Source: Hyaloperonospora brassicae
Taxonomy: Eukaryota; Oomycota; Peronosporomycetes; Peronosporales; Peronosporaceae
Direction of reading: 5' to 3'
Assembly: GCA_947650285.1 (NCBI GenBank)
Contig: CANTFL010001457.1
Coordinates: forward strand, 62,001-126,000
Length of the DNA stretch: 64,000 bases
Part shown: one piece after another, positions 1 to 12,200 of the stretch
Layout of the letters: each line of letters starts with the position of its first letter
Position numbering within the stretch: position 1 is the stretch's first letter
Program-made: the position numbers and the translations under genes
Notes under the pieces: generated by a model
The model's input: the letters and a program-made list of their open reading frames with translations, nothing else
Database searches by the model: none
What the model was told of the DNA's origin: nothing

Positions 1-28
1 TGTAGGTACGCTTGTCACGGTTGCTAGG
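1..28 (-). pseudogene. Edge of a further truncated Copia unit (X)
   Basis: These 28 bases are identical to 2888-2915, the integrase segment of unit A that abuts LTR2. Here they abut LTR1 in the same way. They are therefore the truncated N-terminal edge of another unit, most of which lies left of the window, with the same deletion junction as unit A. Confidence 0.8.
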
Positions 29-309
29 TGTTGAAACTTGAGCGGGAGGCGAAGAATAAACGGAGCGGAGAGACCGGAGAGAACGAAGCGGAGAACACTT
101 GCTCACTTGAGGGAGGATTCGAAAGTGATTGATTCATAGGTCTTAACTCTGCCTACCCTAGACTGCATCCAATCACATGGTGCATCTAATCAACCCGATT
201 TACACGCGTCCAATCATCCTACGCGTCTAATCATCTCTGAGGTAATTACCGACGTAAGAACTATCCCGTAAGAACTACGCTTAAGTTCGGATTGTACCGG
301 TAACCCTCA
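29..309 (-). repeat. Copia LTR1 (281 bp)
   Basis: The plus strand reads TGTTGAAAC at the start and GGTAACCCTCA at the end, giving TG...CA termini. It is followed by the pyrimidine-rich complement of the polypurine tract (CGCCCCCTC). It serves as 3' LTR of unit A and 5' LTR of the unit to the left. It is very close to LTR2, including the first 60 bp, which differ from LTR3 and LTR4. Confidence 0.9.
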
Positions 310-319
310 ATACGCCCCC

Positions 320-2915
320 TCAATTCGAACTCGCGCAGATCCCGAGCGCCGCCGTCAAGTCCTTGTGGCGTGGTCCGTGAAGTCCCTTCGTCATGATGTC
401 TGCCAACATCACTGTCGTCTCGCAGTATTCCAGCTTCACTTCACCGCGCTTGACCTCATCACGGATGTGGTGGTACTTGATGTCGATGTGCTTGGCGCGG
501 CCGTGGTTGACCGGGTTCTTCGTCATCTTGATGCACGATTGGTTGTCTTCACGGATCATGAGGTCGGGTCCTTCCTCGTTAGCAGCCGCCATGATCTCGC
601 ATAGCAAGCGATGAATCCACTTTCCCTCTTGGATCGCCAGACTCAGCGCGATGTACTCCGCTTCACTTGTCGACAGCGACACGCTTGGCTGTTTCTTGCT
701 GCCCCAACTCACTGGCGCCCCCATCAGCATGACGACGTAGCCGGACGTCGACTTGCGATCAGCAACGTCACCGGCCCAGTCTGCATCCGAGTAGCCACGA
801 AAGTCGATCTTCGCACTTGGTTTGTAGCAGACTCCATGCGTCTTGGTGCCTTGTAGGTAGCGAAAGATGCGCTTGACTGCAACCCAGTGCTCTTCTTGAG
901 GGTTCTCCATGAAGCGCGACACAAAGCTCACAGCATAGGCGATGTCCGGTCGCGTTGCGGTCGTCAGATGCATCAAAGCACCAACTGCTTCACAGAACGG
1001 AACATCGATCTTGCTTGCAGAGTTGCTCGGCAACAGTCGAGAGCTGACGTCCACAGGACTTGCCACAGCCTTGCACTCATCCATTCCAAAGCGCTTGAGA
1101 ATATCGTCGACATAACGGCGCTGACACATCGTCACGCTGCCATCTTTACCATCCAATAGCTCGATACCAAGGACAAACGCACACTTGCCGCTGTCCGTCA
1201 TCTCGAAGCGTGTCTTGAGGTCGTTCTTGGTGCGCGCAATCAGCTCGAGCGAGCTTCCAGTCACCAAGACATCGTCCACGTAGACCAGCACAAAAAGACA
1301 ATGGCCTTCCGAAGTCATGATGTAGAGACACGGATCGAATCCTGACGCTTGAAAACCAATCGAGCGTATGAACTCGTCGAAGGTCTCGTTCCAAACACGC
1401 GAGGCTTGCTTGAGACCGTAGATCGCCTTGATCAACTCGAGACAGTCGAAATCACCGTCCATCTTGACACCTTCGGGAACGGCGCAGAACACCTTCTCCT
1501 TCATCACTCCATACAGGAACGCAGTCACCACATCAAGCTGGTCGAGGGGCCATCCGAAGTGCTTAGCGATGGCGATGACCATTCGCAGCGTCACATACTT
1601 GACTACGGGCGAGAATGTCTCCGTGTAGTCAATGCCGTACTTTTGACGAAAGCCCTTGGCCACAAGTCGTGCCTTGTATTTCTCAATTGACCCATCCGCC
1701 TTGCGCTTGATCTTGAAGACCCACTTGGTGCCAATGGCGCTTTGTCCGTTGGGTAACTTGGCCGCACGGAAGACACCGCGAAGCTTCATTGAATCGAGCT
1801 CCGCATTAATTGCCTTGCGCCAGTGTACTTGGTCCGGGCCACCCACTGCTTCTTCAAATGTCGACGGCTCCGACAAATCCATTGCTGCTTCGACAGCATT
1901 TGCACTCGCATGCCAAAACGCGGGGGAAGTCGGTGTGTCATGTTGCTCTTCCGACTTCTTTTCTTCATCTGCATTGGCTCGACGTGATGAGCGGTCATCC
2001 GGCGCGCTTGATTCTTCCAATCCGGGTCGTTGGCGCACTGCTCGGGGCATACTTGCATCTTCATCCTCGTGAGTGGGTTGGGCCTTGCGCTTTCCCGTTT
2101 GTTTGAAGTATCTGGGACGCGGGTCTTCATCATCCAGCTCGATCGATTCGAAGTCCAGGCCATCAACGTCGTCATCGGCGATCAGCATTGAAAGTCCAAA
2201 GGCCGACTCATCGAAGTTGACATCGCGACTGATGACCACCTGCCCCGCCTCGATGTCGTAAACTCGATACGCCTTGGACACTTCTTCGTAGCCCAAAAAC
2301 AATCCAGCACGCGCCTTGGGATCCCACTTGAGTCGTTTCTCCTTCGGGGTCAAGATGTAGGCTTGGCACCCGAAAACACGCATGTGCTTGACACTTGGCT
2401 TGGAATTGTAGACAATCTCGAACGGTGTTTTGTGCGGGATCTTGGGTGATGGCAGACGGTTCTTCACATAGATAGCCGTCATTGCCGCTTCAGCCCAGAA
2501 GCGCTTGTCCAGCTTGGCATGGTGGAGCATGCTGCGACCAATTGTGACGATGGTCCGAATCGCGCGTTCAGCAGTTCCGTTGGTTTGATGCGCATATGGC
2601 ACCGTGGTTTGCTGCTCGATGCCTTCGTCTTCGTAGAAATCTTGAAGCGAGTTCGTTGCAAATTCGCGGGCTCCATCGTGTCGGACAAACTTGACCTTCT
2701 TGTTGAACTGCGCTGACCCTCGTGATGTACTTCTGTGATGCACTCTTCACTCTCCGACTTGGCATGAAGACAAAATCCCTTCATGCACCCGCTGGCTTCA
2801 TCCACAATCAGCAGCAGGTACTTGCTGCCACCCAGAGATTTTTCTTCCATGGGTCGCAGATGTCGAAGTGGAGCATCTCGGAGGTGTTGTAGGTACGCTT
2901 GTCACGGTTGCTAGG
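320..2915 (-). pseudogene. Copia unit A: truncated integrase-RT-RNase H
   Basis: This is the C-terminal part of a Copia polyprotein. An 807-codon frame (320-2743) covers the rest of integrase (RHDGAREF and the [11 protein letters not shown]lu), RT ([29 protein letters not shown]) and RNase H ([31 protein letters not shown]). Its reading frame therefore keeps the catalytic motifs. Before it, indels near 2715-2735 (about 2 nt lost, 1 nt gained compared with unit B) and a lost C near 2850 break the frame. The unit begins directly at LTR2, at the position matching residue 483 of unit D. PBS, gag, protease and the zinc-binding and first-Asp parts of integrase are absent or broken. It cannot make a full polyprotein. 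Confidence 0.92.
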
Positions 2916-3197
2916 TGTTGAGAACTTGAGCGGGAGGCGAAGAATGAACGGAGCGGAGAGGCTGGAGAGAGCGGAGCAGAGAACACTTGCTCGGCAGAAG
3001 GAGGATTCGAAAGTGATTGATTCATAGGTCTTAACTCTGCCTACCCTAGACTGCATCCAATCACATGGTGCATCTAATCAACCTGATTTACACGCGTCCA
3101 ATCATCCTACGCGTCTAATCATCTCTGAGGTAATTACCGACGTAAGAACTATCCCGTAAGAACTACGCTTAAGTTCGGATTGTACCGGTAACCCTCA
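2916..3197 (-). repeat. Copia LTR2 (282 bp)
   Basis: It starts TGTTGAGAAC and ends GGTAACCCTCA. It is shared as 5' LTR of unit A and 3' LTR of unit B. The left edge touches integrase codons of unit A with no PBS between. The first 60 bp resemble LTR1 and not LTR3, so the two LTRs around unit B are unmatched. Confidence 0.9.
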
Positions 3198-3207
3198 ACA
3201 CGCCCCC

Positions 3208-5922
3208 TCAATGCGAACTCGCGCAGATCCCGAGAGCCGCCGTCATCTCCTTGTGGCGTGGCCCGTGAAGTCCCTTCGTCATGATGTCCGCCAACATCAC
3301 CGCAGTCTCGCAGTACTCGAGCTTCACTTCACCGCGCTTGACTTCATCGCGGATGTGATGGTACTTGATGTCGATATGCTTGGCGCGGCCGTGGTTGACC
3401 GGGTTCTTCGTCATCTTGATACACGACTGATTGTCTTCACGGATGACGAGCTCCGGTCCTTCCTCGTTGGCAGCCATCATGATCTCACAAAGCAGACGAT
3501 GAATCCACTTGCCCTCTTGAATCGCCAAGACTGAGTGCGATGTATTCGGCTTCACTCGTGGACAACGAAACACTTGGCTGTTTCTTGCTGCCCCAACTCA
3601 CTGGCGCACCAAGTAGCATGAACGTGTACCCCGAAGTTGACTTGCGGTCGGCAAGATCACCAGCCCAGTCCGCATCCGAATATCCACGGAAGTCGATCTT
3701 CGTTGCTTGGCTTGTAGCAAATCCCATGCGTCCTGGTGCCTTGTAGGTATCGTAGGATACGCTTGACCGCAACCCAGTGTTCTTCTTGGGGATTCTCCAT
3801 GAACCGCGACACATAGCCCACAGCGAACGCAATGTCCGGGCGCGTTGCAGTGGTCAGGTGCATCAACGCACCAACAGCTTCGCGAAAGGGAGCATCGACC
3901 TTGGTAGCTGCATCGCTTGACACAAGTCGAGAGCTGACGTCCACAGGACTTGCCACAGCCTTGCACTCATCCATTCCAAAGCGCTTGAGAATATCGTCGA
4001 CATAACGGCGCTGACACATCGTCACGCTGCCATCTTTACCATCCAATAGCTCGATACCAAGGACAAACGCACACTTGCCGCTGTCCGTCATCTCGAAGCG
4101 TGTCTTGAGGTCGTTCTTGGTGCGCGCAATCAGCTCGAGCGAGCTTCCAGTCACCAAGACATCGTCCACGTAGACCAGCACAAAACGACAATGGCCTTCC
4201 GAAGTCATGATGTAGAGACACGGATCGAATCCTGACGCTTGAAAACCAATCGAGCGTATGAACTCGTCGAAGGTCTCGTTCCAAACACGCGAGGCTTGCT
4301 TGAGACCGTAGATCGCCTTGATCAACTCGAGACAGTCGAAATCACCGTCCATCTTGACGCCTTCGGGAACGGCGCAGAACACTTTCTCCTTCATCACTCC
4401 AAGGAACCATACAGGAACGCAGTCACCACATCAAGCTGGTCGAGGGGCCATCCGAAGTGCTTAGCGATGGCGATGACCATTCGCAGCGTCACATACTTGA
4501 ACAACGGGCGAGAATGTCTCCGTGTAGTCAATGCCGTACTTTTGGCGAAAGCCCTTGGCCACAAGTCGTGCCTTGTATTTGTCGATTGACCCATCCGCCT
4601 TGCGCTTGATCTTGAAGACCCACTTTGTGCCAATGGCGCTTTGTCCGTTGGGTAACTTGGCCGCACGGAAGACGCCGCGAAGCTTCATTGAATCGAGCTC
4701 CGCACCAATTGCCTTGCGCCAGTGTACTTGGTCCGGGCCACCCACTGCTTCTTCAAATGTCGACGGCTCCGACAAATCCATTGCTCGCTTCGACAGCATT
4801 TGCACTCGCATGCCACTACGCGGGGGAAGTCGGTGTGTCATGTTGCTCTTCTGACTTCCTTTCTTCGTCTGCATTGGCTCGACGTGACGAGCGGTCATCC
4901 GGCGCGCTTGATTCTTCCAATCCGGGTCGTTGGCGCACTGCTCGGGGCATAGCATGAATCTTCATCTTCGTGACTGGTTTGGGCCTTGCGCTTTCCTGTT
5001 TGTTGGAAGTATCTGGGACGCGGATCCTCATCATCCAGCTCGATCGATTCGAAGTCCAGGCTATCAACGTCGTCATCGGCGATCAGCATTGAAAGTTCAA
5101 ATACCGACTCATCGAAGTTGACATCGCGACTGATCATCACCTGCCCCGCCTCGATGTCGTAAACTCGATACGCCTTGGACACTTCTTCGTAGCCTAAAAA
5201 CAATCCAGCACGCGCCTTGGGATCCCACTTGAGTCGTTTCTCCTTCGGGGTCAAGATGTATGCTTGGCATCCGAAAACGCGCATGTGCTTGACACTTGGC
5301 TTGGAATTGTAGACAATCTCGAACGGTGTCTTTTGCGAGATCTTGGGTGACGGCAGACGGTTCTTCACATAGACAGCCGTCATTGCCGCTTCAGCCCAGA
5401 AGCGCTTGTCCATCTTGGCATGATGAAGCATGCTGCGACCAATTGTGACGATGGTCCGAATCGCGCGTTCAGCAGTTCCGTTGGCTTGGTGCGCGTATGG
5501 CACCGTGGTTTGCTGTTCGATGCCTTCGTCTTCGTAGAAATCTTGAAGCGAGTTCTTTGCAAACTCGCGCGCTCCATCGTGTCGCACAAACTTGACCTTC
5601 TTGTTGAACTGCGTCTGGACCCTCGTGATGTACTTCTTGATGCACTCTTCACTCTCCGACTTGGCATGCAGACAGAACCCCTTCATGCACCCGCTGGCTT
5701 CATCCACGATCATCAGCAGGTACTTGCTGCCACCCAGAGACTTTTCTTCCATGGGTCCGCAGATGTCGAAGTGGAGCATCTCGAAGGTGTTGTAGGTACA
5801 CTTGGCACGGTTGCTTAAGAATAGTTTTTGGACCATTTTCCTTCTTGGCATCCTCGACACACACTTGGTCCATTCGGCTTGGAAGGGATCGGAGCGTCCT
5901 TGATCATGTTGCTTGTCACCAT
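3208..5922 (-). pseudogene. Copia unit B: truncated, frameshifted integrase-RT-RNase H
   Basis: Same content as unit A but starting a little further upstream, at the residue matching Met448 of unit D. The reading frame breaks near 3.53, 3.70, 4.40, 4.50, 4.79 and 4.95 kb. Open pieces include 3657-4397 (RT core with YVDDVLVTG) and the integrase core with HFDICGP, RHDGAREF and [10 protein letters not shown] in 4895-5922. Near 4.40 kb it carries the altered form of an 11-bp microduplication also seen in unit C. The junction with LTR3 is the same as that between unit C and LTR4. No PBS, gag or protease is present. Confidence 0.92.
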
Positions 5923-6219
5923 TGTTGATGGTATGGCACAGACGTGACGAGAAGAACGGAAGAAACCTGAGGGAGCGAAGAAGCTTGAGGAGCGGAGCAG
6001 AGAACACTTGCTCGGCAGAAGGAGGATTCGAAAGTGATTGATACATAGATCTTAACTCTGCCTACCCTATACTGCATCCAATCACATGGTGCATCTAATC
6101 AACCTGATTTACACGCGTCCAATCATCCTACGCGTCTAATCATCTCTGAGGTGATTAACGACTTAAGAACTATCCCGTAAGAACTACGCGCTAAGTTCGT
6201 ATTGTACCGGTAACCCTCA
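5923..6219 (-). repeat. Copia LTR3 (297 bp)
   Basis: It starts TGTTGATGGTATGGCACAG and ends GGTAACCCTCA. It is shared as 5' LTR of unit B and 3' LTR of unit C. It matches LTR4 closely and differs from LTR1 and LTR2 over the first 60 bp or so. Confidence 0.9.
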
Positions 6220-6229
6220 ACACGCCCTC

Positions 6230-8935
6230 TCAATTCGTACACGCGCAAATCCCGAGAGCCGCCGTCATCTCCTTGTGGCGTGGCCCGTGAAGTCCCTTCG
6301 TCACGATGTCCGCCAACATCACCGTCGTCTCGCAGTAATCGAGCTTCACTTCACCGCGCTTGACCTCATCGCGGATGTGATGGTACTTGATGTCGATATT
6401 CTTGGCGCGGCCGTGGTTGACTGGGTTCTTCGTCATCTTGATACACGACTGATTGTCTTCACGTATGACGAGCTCCGGTCCTTACTCGTTGGCAGCCATC
6501 ATGATCTCACAAAGCAGACGATGGATCCACTTTCCCTCTTGAATCGCCAAGCTGAGTGCGATGTATTCAGCTTCACTCGTGGACAACGAAACACTTGGTT
6601 GTTTCTTGCTGCCCCGACTCACTGGCGCACCAAGTACCATGACGACGTAGCCAGACGTCGACTTGCGATCAGCAACGTCACCGGCCCAGTCTGCATCCGA
6701 ATATCCACGGAAGTCGCTCTTCGCACTTGGTTTGTAGCAAATCCCATGCATCTTGGTGCCTTTTAGGTAGTGAAAGATGCGCTTGACCGCAACCCAGTGC
6801 TCTTCTTGAGGATTCTCCATGAAACGCGACACAAAGCTAACAGCATAGGCGATGTCCGGTCGCGTTTCGGTGCGTCAAAGCACCAACTGCTTCACGGAAC
6901 GGAACATCGACCTTGCTTGCAGAGTGTCTCGACACCAGTCGAGAGCTGACGTCCACAGGACTTGCCACAGCCTTGCACTCATCCATTCCAAAGCGCTTGA
7001 GAATATCGTCGACATAACGGCGCTGACACATCGTCACGCTGCCATCTTCACCATCCAATAGCTCGATACCAAGGACAAACACACACTTGCCGCTGTCCGT
7101 CATCTCGAAGCGTGTCTTGAGGTCGTTCTTGGTGCGCGCAATCAGCTCGAGCGAGCTTCCAGTCACCAAGACATCGTCCACGTAGACCAGCACAAAAAGA
7201 CAATGGTCTTCCGAAGTCATGATGTAGAGACACGGATCGAATACTGGCGCTTGAAAACCAATCGAGCGTATGAACTCGTCGAAAGTCTCGTTCCAAACAC
7301 GCGAGGCTTGCTTGAGACCGTAGATCGCCTTGATCAACTCGAGACAGTCGAAATCACCGTCCATCTTGACGCCTTCGGGAACGGCGAAGAAAACTTTCTC
7401 CTTCATCACTCCATACAGGAACCATACAGGAACGCAGTCATCACATCAAGCTGGTCGAGGGGCCATCCAAAGTGTTTAGCGATGGCGATGACCATTCGCA
7501 GCGTCACATACTTGAACAAGGGCGAGAATGTCTCCGTGTAGTCAATGCTGTACTTTTGGCAAAAGCCCTTGGCCACAAGTCGTGCCTTGTATTTATCGAT
7601 TGACCCATCCGCCTTGCGCTTGATCTTGAAGACCCACTTTGTGTCAATGGCGCTTTGTCCGTTGGGTAACTCGGCCGCACGGATGACGCCGCGAAGCTTC
7701 ATTGAATCGGGCTCCGCACCAATTGCCTTGCGCCAGTGTACTTGGTCCGGGCCAACCACTGCTTCTTCAAATGTCGACGGCTCCGACAAATCCATTGTCG
7801 CTTCGACAGCATTTGCACTCGCATGCCACTACGCGGGGGAAGTCGGTGTGTCATGTTGCTCTTCCGACTTCCTTTCTTCATCTGCATTGGCTCGACGTGA
7901 CGAGCGGTCATCCGGCGCGCTTGATTCTTCCAATCCGGGTCGTTGGCGCACTGCTCGGGGCATACATGAATCTTCATCTTCGTGACTGGTTTGGGCCTTG
8001 CGCTTTCCTGTTTGTTGGAAGTATCTGGGACGCGGATCCTCATCATCAAGATCGATCGATTTGAAGTCCAGGCTATCAACGTCGTCATCGGCGATCAGCA
8101 TTGAAAGTTTAAATACCGACTCATCGAAGTTGACATCGCGACGCATCATCACCTGCCCCGCCTCGATGTCGTAAACTCGATATGTCTTGGACACTTCTTC
8201 GTAGCCTAAAAACAATCCAGCACGCGACTTGGGATACCACTTGGGTCGTTTCTCCTTCGGGGTCAAGATGTATGCTTGGCATTCGAAAACGCGCATGTGC
8301 TTGACACTTGGCTTGGAATTGTAGACAATCTCGAACGGTGTCTTTTGCGAGATCTTGGGTGACGGCAGACGGTTCTTCACATAGACAGCTGTCATTGCCG
8401 CTTCAGCCCAGAAGCGCTTGTCCATCTTGGCATGATGGAGCATGCTGCGACCAATTGTGACGATGGTCCGAATCGCACGTTCAGCAGTTCCGTTGGCTTG
8501 GTGCGCGTATGGCACCGTGGTTTGCTGTTCGATGGCTTCGTCTTCGTAGAAATATTGAAGCGAGTTCTTTGCAAACTCACGCGCTCCATCGTGTCGCACA
8601 AACTTGACCTTCTTGTTGAACTGCGTCTGGACCCTCGTGATGTACTTCTTGATGCACTCTTCACTCTCCGACTTGGCATGCAGACAGAACCCTTTCATAC
8701 ACCCGCTGGCTTCATCCACAATCAGCAGCAGGTACTTGCTGCCACCCAGAGACTTTTCTCCCATGGGTCCGCAGATGTCGAAGTGGAGCATCTCGAAGGT
8801 GTTGTAGGTACGCTTGGCACGGTTGCTTAAGAATAGTTTTTGGACCATTTTCCCTTCTTGGCATCCTCGACACACACTTGGTCCATTCGGCTTGGAAGGG
8901 ATCGGAGCGTCCTTGATCATGTTGCTTGTCACCAT
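6230..8935 (-). pseudogene. Copia unit C: truncated, frameshifted integrase-RT-RNase H
   Basis: Sister of unit B with the same start point (ATGGTGACAAGC directly beside LTR4) and the same RT-region microduplication. A long open piece (7829-8935) holds the last two Cys of the integrase zinc-binding motif (CRGCQEGK), then HFDICGP, RHDGAREF and [12 protein letters not shown] is open in 6837-7409 with YVDDVLVTG. Breaks include a stop after AANE near 6485, a shift near 6835-6860, the duplication near 7415 and a gap near 7795. The flanking LTRs match each other. It lacks PBS, gag and protease. Confidence 0.92.
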
Positions 8936-9232
8936 TGTTGATGGTATGGCACAGACGTGACGAGAAGAACGGAAGAAACCGGAGGGAGCGAAGAAGCTTG
9001 AGGAGCGGAGCAGAGAACACTTGCTCGGCAGAAGGAGGATTCGAAAGTGATTGATTCATAGGTCTTAACTCTGCCTACCCTAGACTGCATCCAATCACAT
9101 GGTGCATCTAATCAACCTGATTTACACGCGTCCAATCATCCTACGCGTCTAATCATCTCTGAGGTAATTACCGACGTAAGAACTATCCCGTAAGAACTAC
9201 GCGCTAAGTTCGGATTGTACCGGTAACCTTCA
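8936..9232 (-). repeat. Copia LTR4 (297 bp)
   Basis: It starts TGTTGATGG like LTR3 but ends GGTAACCTTCA like LTR5, where LTR1-LTR3 have CCCTCA. It is the 3' LTR of intact unit D and the 5' LTR of unit C. The mixed character suggests a crossover between two LTR types inside it, though the U3-end evidence is a single base. Confidence 0.88.
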
Positions 9233-9235
9233 ATA

Positions 9236-9244
9236 CGCCCCCTC
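9236..9244 (-). other. Polypurine tract of Copia unit D
   Basis: Read on the minus strand this is GAGGGGGCG, four bases before the 3' LTR. It is the expected plus-strand primer site. The TGA stop of the gag-pol frame (9243-9245) overlaps its 5' end. Confidence 0.75.
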
Positions 9245-12200
9245 AATCCGAACTCGCACGGATGCCGAGAGCCGCCGTCATCTCCTTGTGGCGTGGTCCG
9301 TGAAGTCCCTTCGTCATGATGTCCGCCAACATCACCGTAGTCTCGCAATACTCGAGCTTCACTTCACCGCGCTTGACCTCATCACGGATGTGATGGTACT
9401 TGATGTCGATGTGCTTGGCGCGGCCGTGGTTGACCGGGTTCTTCGTCATCTTGATGCACGACTGGTTGTCTTCACGGATGACGAGGTCCGGTCCTGACTC
9501 GTTCGCGGCCGCCAAAATCTCGCATAGCAGGCGATGGATCCACTTGCCTTCTTGGATGGCCAGACTGAGCGCGATGTACTCCGCTTCGCTTGTCGACAGC
9601 GACACACTTGACTGCTTCTTGCTTCCCCAACTCACAGGCGCACCCATCAGCATGAAAGTGTAGCCCGAAGTCGACTTGCGATCAGCATGGTCGCCGGCCC
9701 AGTCCGCGTCCGAGTAGCCACGAAAGTCAATCTTGTCGCTTGGCTGGAAGCGGAGTCCATGCGACTTGGTCCCTTGCAAGTACCGAAAAATGCGCTTCAC
9801 CGCCGTCCAATGTTCTTGCTGCGGGTTCTCCATGAAGCGTGAGACGTACCCCACAGCATACGCAATGTCCGGGCGCGTCGCAGTCATCAAGTGCATTAAA
9901 GCGCCCACAGCTTCACGAAACGGAACGTCGATCTTGGCTGCTTCACTGCTTGCGACAAGCCGAGTGCTCAAATCGACCGGACTTGTTGTGGCCTTGCACT
10001 CATGCATGCCGAAACGCTTGAGGATGTCGTTGACATACCGTTGCTGAAGGCACATCGTCACGCTGCCATCCAAGCCGTCCACCAGTTCGATGCCCAGTAC
10101 AAAAGTACACTTGCCACTGTCGGTCATCTCGAAGCGCGTCTTGAGATCGGCCTTCGTGTGTGCAATCAACTCGAGCGAGCTGCCGGTCACCAACACGTCA
10201 TCCACGTAAACCAGCACGAGCACACAGTGACCATCGACCACTTTGATGTAGAGACATGGGTCGAACGCCGACACTTCGAAACCGATGGAGCACACGAACT
10301 CGTCGAAAGTCTCGTTCCACACACGCGAAGCTTGCTTAAGACCGTAGATCGCCTTCACCAACTCCAAACAATCAAAGTCGCCATCCATCTCGACGCCTTC
10401 TGGTACCACGCAGTACACCTTCTCCTTCATCACACCGTAGAGAAAAGCTGTCACCACATCGAGTTGATCCAGTGGCCAGTCGAAGTACTTGGTGATCGCG
10501 ATCACCATACGCAGCGTCACGTACTTCACCACGGGCGAGAACGTCTCCGTGTAGTCGATGCCGTACTTCTGCTTGAAGCCTTTGGCAACAAGGCGCGCCT
10601 TGTACTTCTCGATCGATCCATCCGCTTTGCGCTTGATCTTGAACACCCACTTGGTGCCGATCGCGCCTTGGCCTCTTGGCAGTTTTGCCGCACGAAAAAC
10701 TCCACGAAGATGCATCGACTTGAGCTCCGCCTTCACAGCACTTCGCCAGTGAACTTGATCAGGACCGTTGATTGCGTCTTGGAAAGTCGCAGGTTCTGCC
10801 AGGTCCGTTGCTTCCACTGCGTTTGCACTTGCACGCCAAAATGTTGGAGGCGTCGAGTCATCATCTTGATCGTAGGCGCCCGCATCTTCTTCGTCATCAG
10901 GCGTCGTGTCGTGAGCACTTGATCGTTGTTTCTGGTGACGGTTGGAGACGTGTTCCGGCGCACTATCTTGTTCCAACCCAGTTCGAGGGCGAGCTGAACG
11001 TGACATGCCGGGTCTTGCTTCACTCTTGCGCTTGCCAGTCTGCTTGTAGGTGGTCTGACGCACGTCGTCATCGTTGATCGCCAGGAGGTCGAGGTCCAAC
11101 TCCGCATCTTCATCGTCTTCACTTGATCGGTCCATCGAAAAGTCAAAAGTCGATTCGTCGAAGGTGATGTCACGACTGATCACCACTTGGCCCGCCTCAA
11201 TGTCGTACACTCGGTAAGCCTTTGACGCTTCTTCGTAGCCCATGAACATCCCTGCACGAGCCTTCGGGTCCCACTTCAGTCGCTTCTCCCTCGGTGTCAG
11301 GATGTAAGCTCGACATCCAAACACGCGCATGTGCTTGACACTTGGTTTCGACTTGTACACGATCTCGAACGGAGTCTTGTGGTCGATCTTGGGTGAAGGC
11401 AGGCGGTTCTTGATGTAGATCGCCGTCATTGCCGCTTCAGCCCAGAAGCACTTCTCCAGCTTTGCATGGTGTAGCAAGCTGCGTCCGATCGTGACAATGG
11501 TCCGTATCGCGCGTTCTGCGGTGCCGTTGGTCTGGTGTGCATACGGCACCGTGACCTGCTGCTCGATACCTTGATCTTCGTAGAAGGTCTTGATCGAGTT
11601 GGTCGCAAACTCATGCGCTCCATCATGCCGAACGAACTTGATCTTCTTGCCGAACTGCGTCTGGATCTTGAGAATGTAGCTCCTGATAAAGTCTTCACTC
11701 TCAGACTTGGACCGCAGACAGAAGCCCTTCATGCACCCGCTTGCTTCGTCAACCACAAGCAGCAAGTATCTGCTGCCGCCGATCGAGACTTGTTCCATTG
11801 GCCCGCAGATGTCGAAGTGCAGCAACTCGAACACACCATATTGACGCTTGTCACGGTTGGTTGGGAATGGTTTTTGGACCATCTTCCCTTGCTGGCAACC
11901 GCGACACACACTTGGCCCAGTCGAGTTGAGAGGCGCCTTGGCTTCCTTGATCATGCCGGTGGCCACCATCTTGCGCAGAACATCGAGGGGTGCATGACCC
12001 ATGCGCGCGTGCAAGTCGATGGTCCCGTTGCGTGTCGCTGCATTCGCCGATCGTTGAGGAGTTCGCAGCCAGTAGAGTCCATCGACGAGATCCGCTGTTG
12101 CCACGACTTGCGTGGAATTCTTGCGCGTTACTTGCATCTTGGACCCATCGAACATGACTTGGAACTTGCCACCCTTGTTGATCTGCGGCACCGAAAGTAG

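Noticed and set aside
365..1690. Plus-strand open frames opposite Copia pol (also at 3211-3534, 6275-6766, 10002-10922, 11535-12200)
   Set aside because: They mirror the coding frame of the minus strand and recur in each unit at the same place. The real domains and catalytic motifs are on the minus strand.
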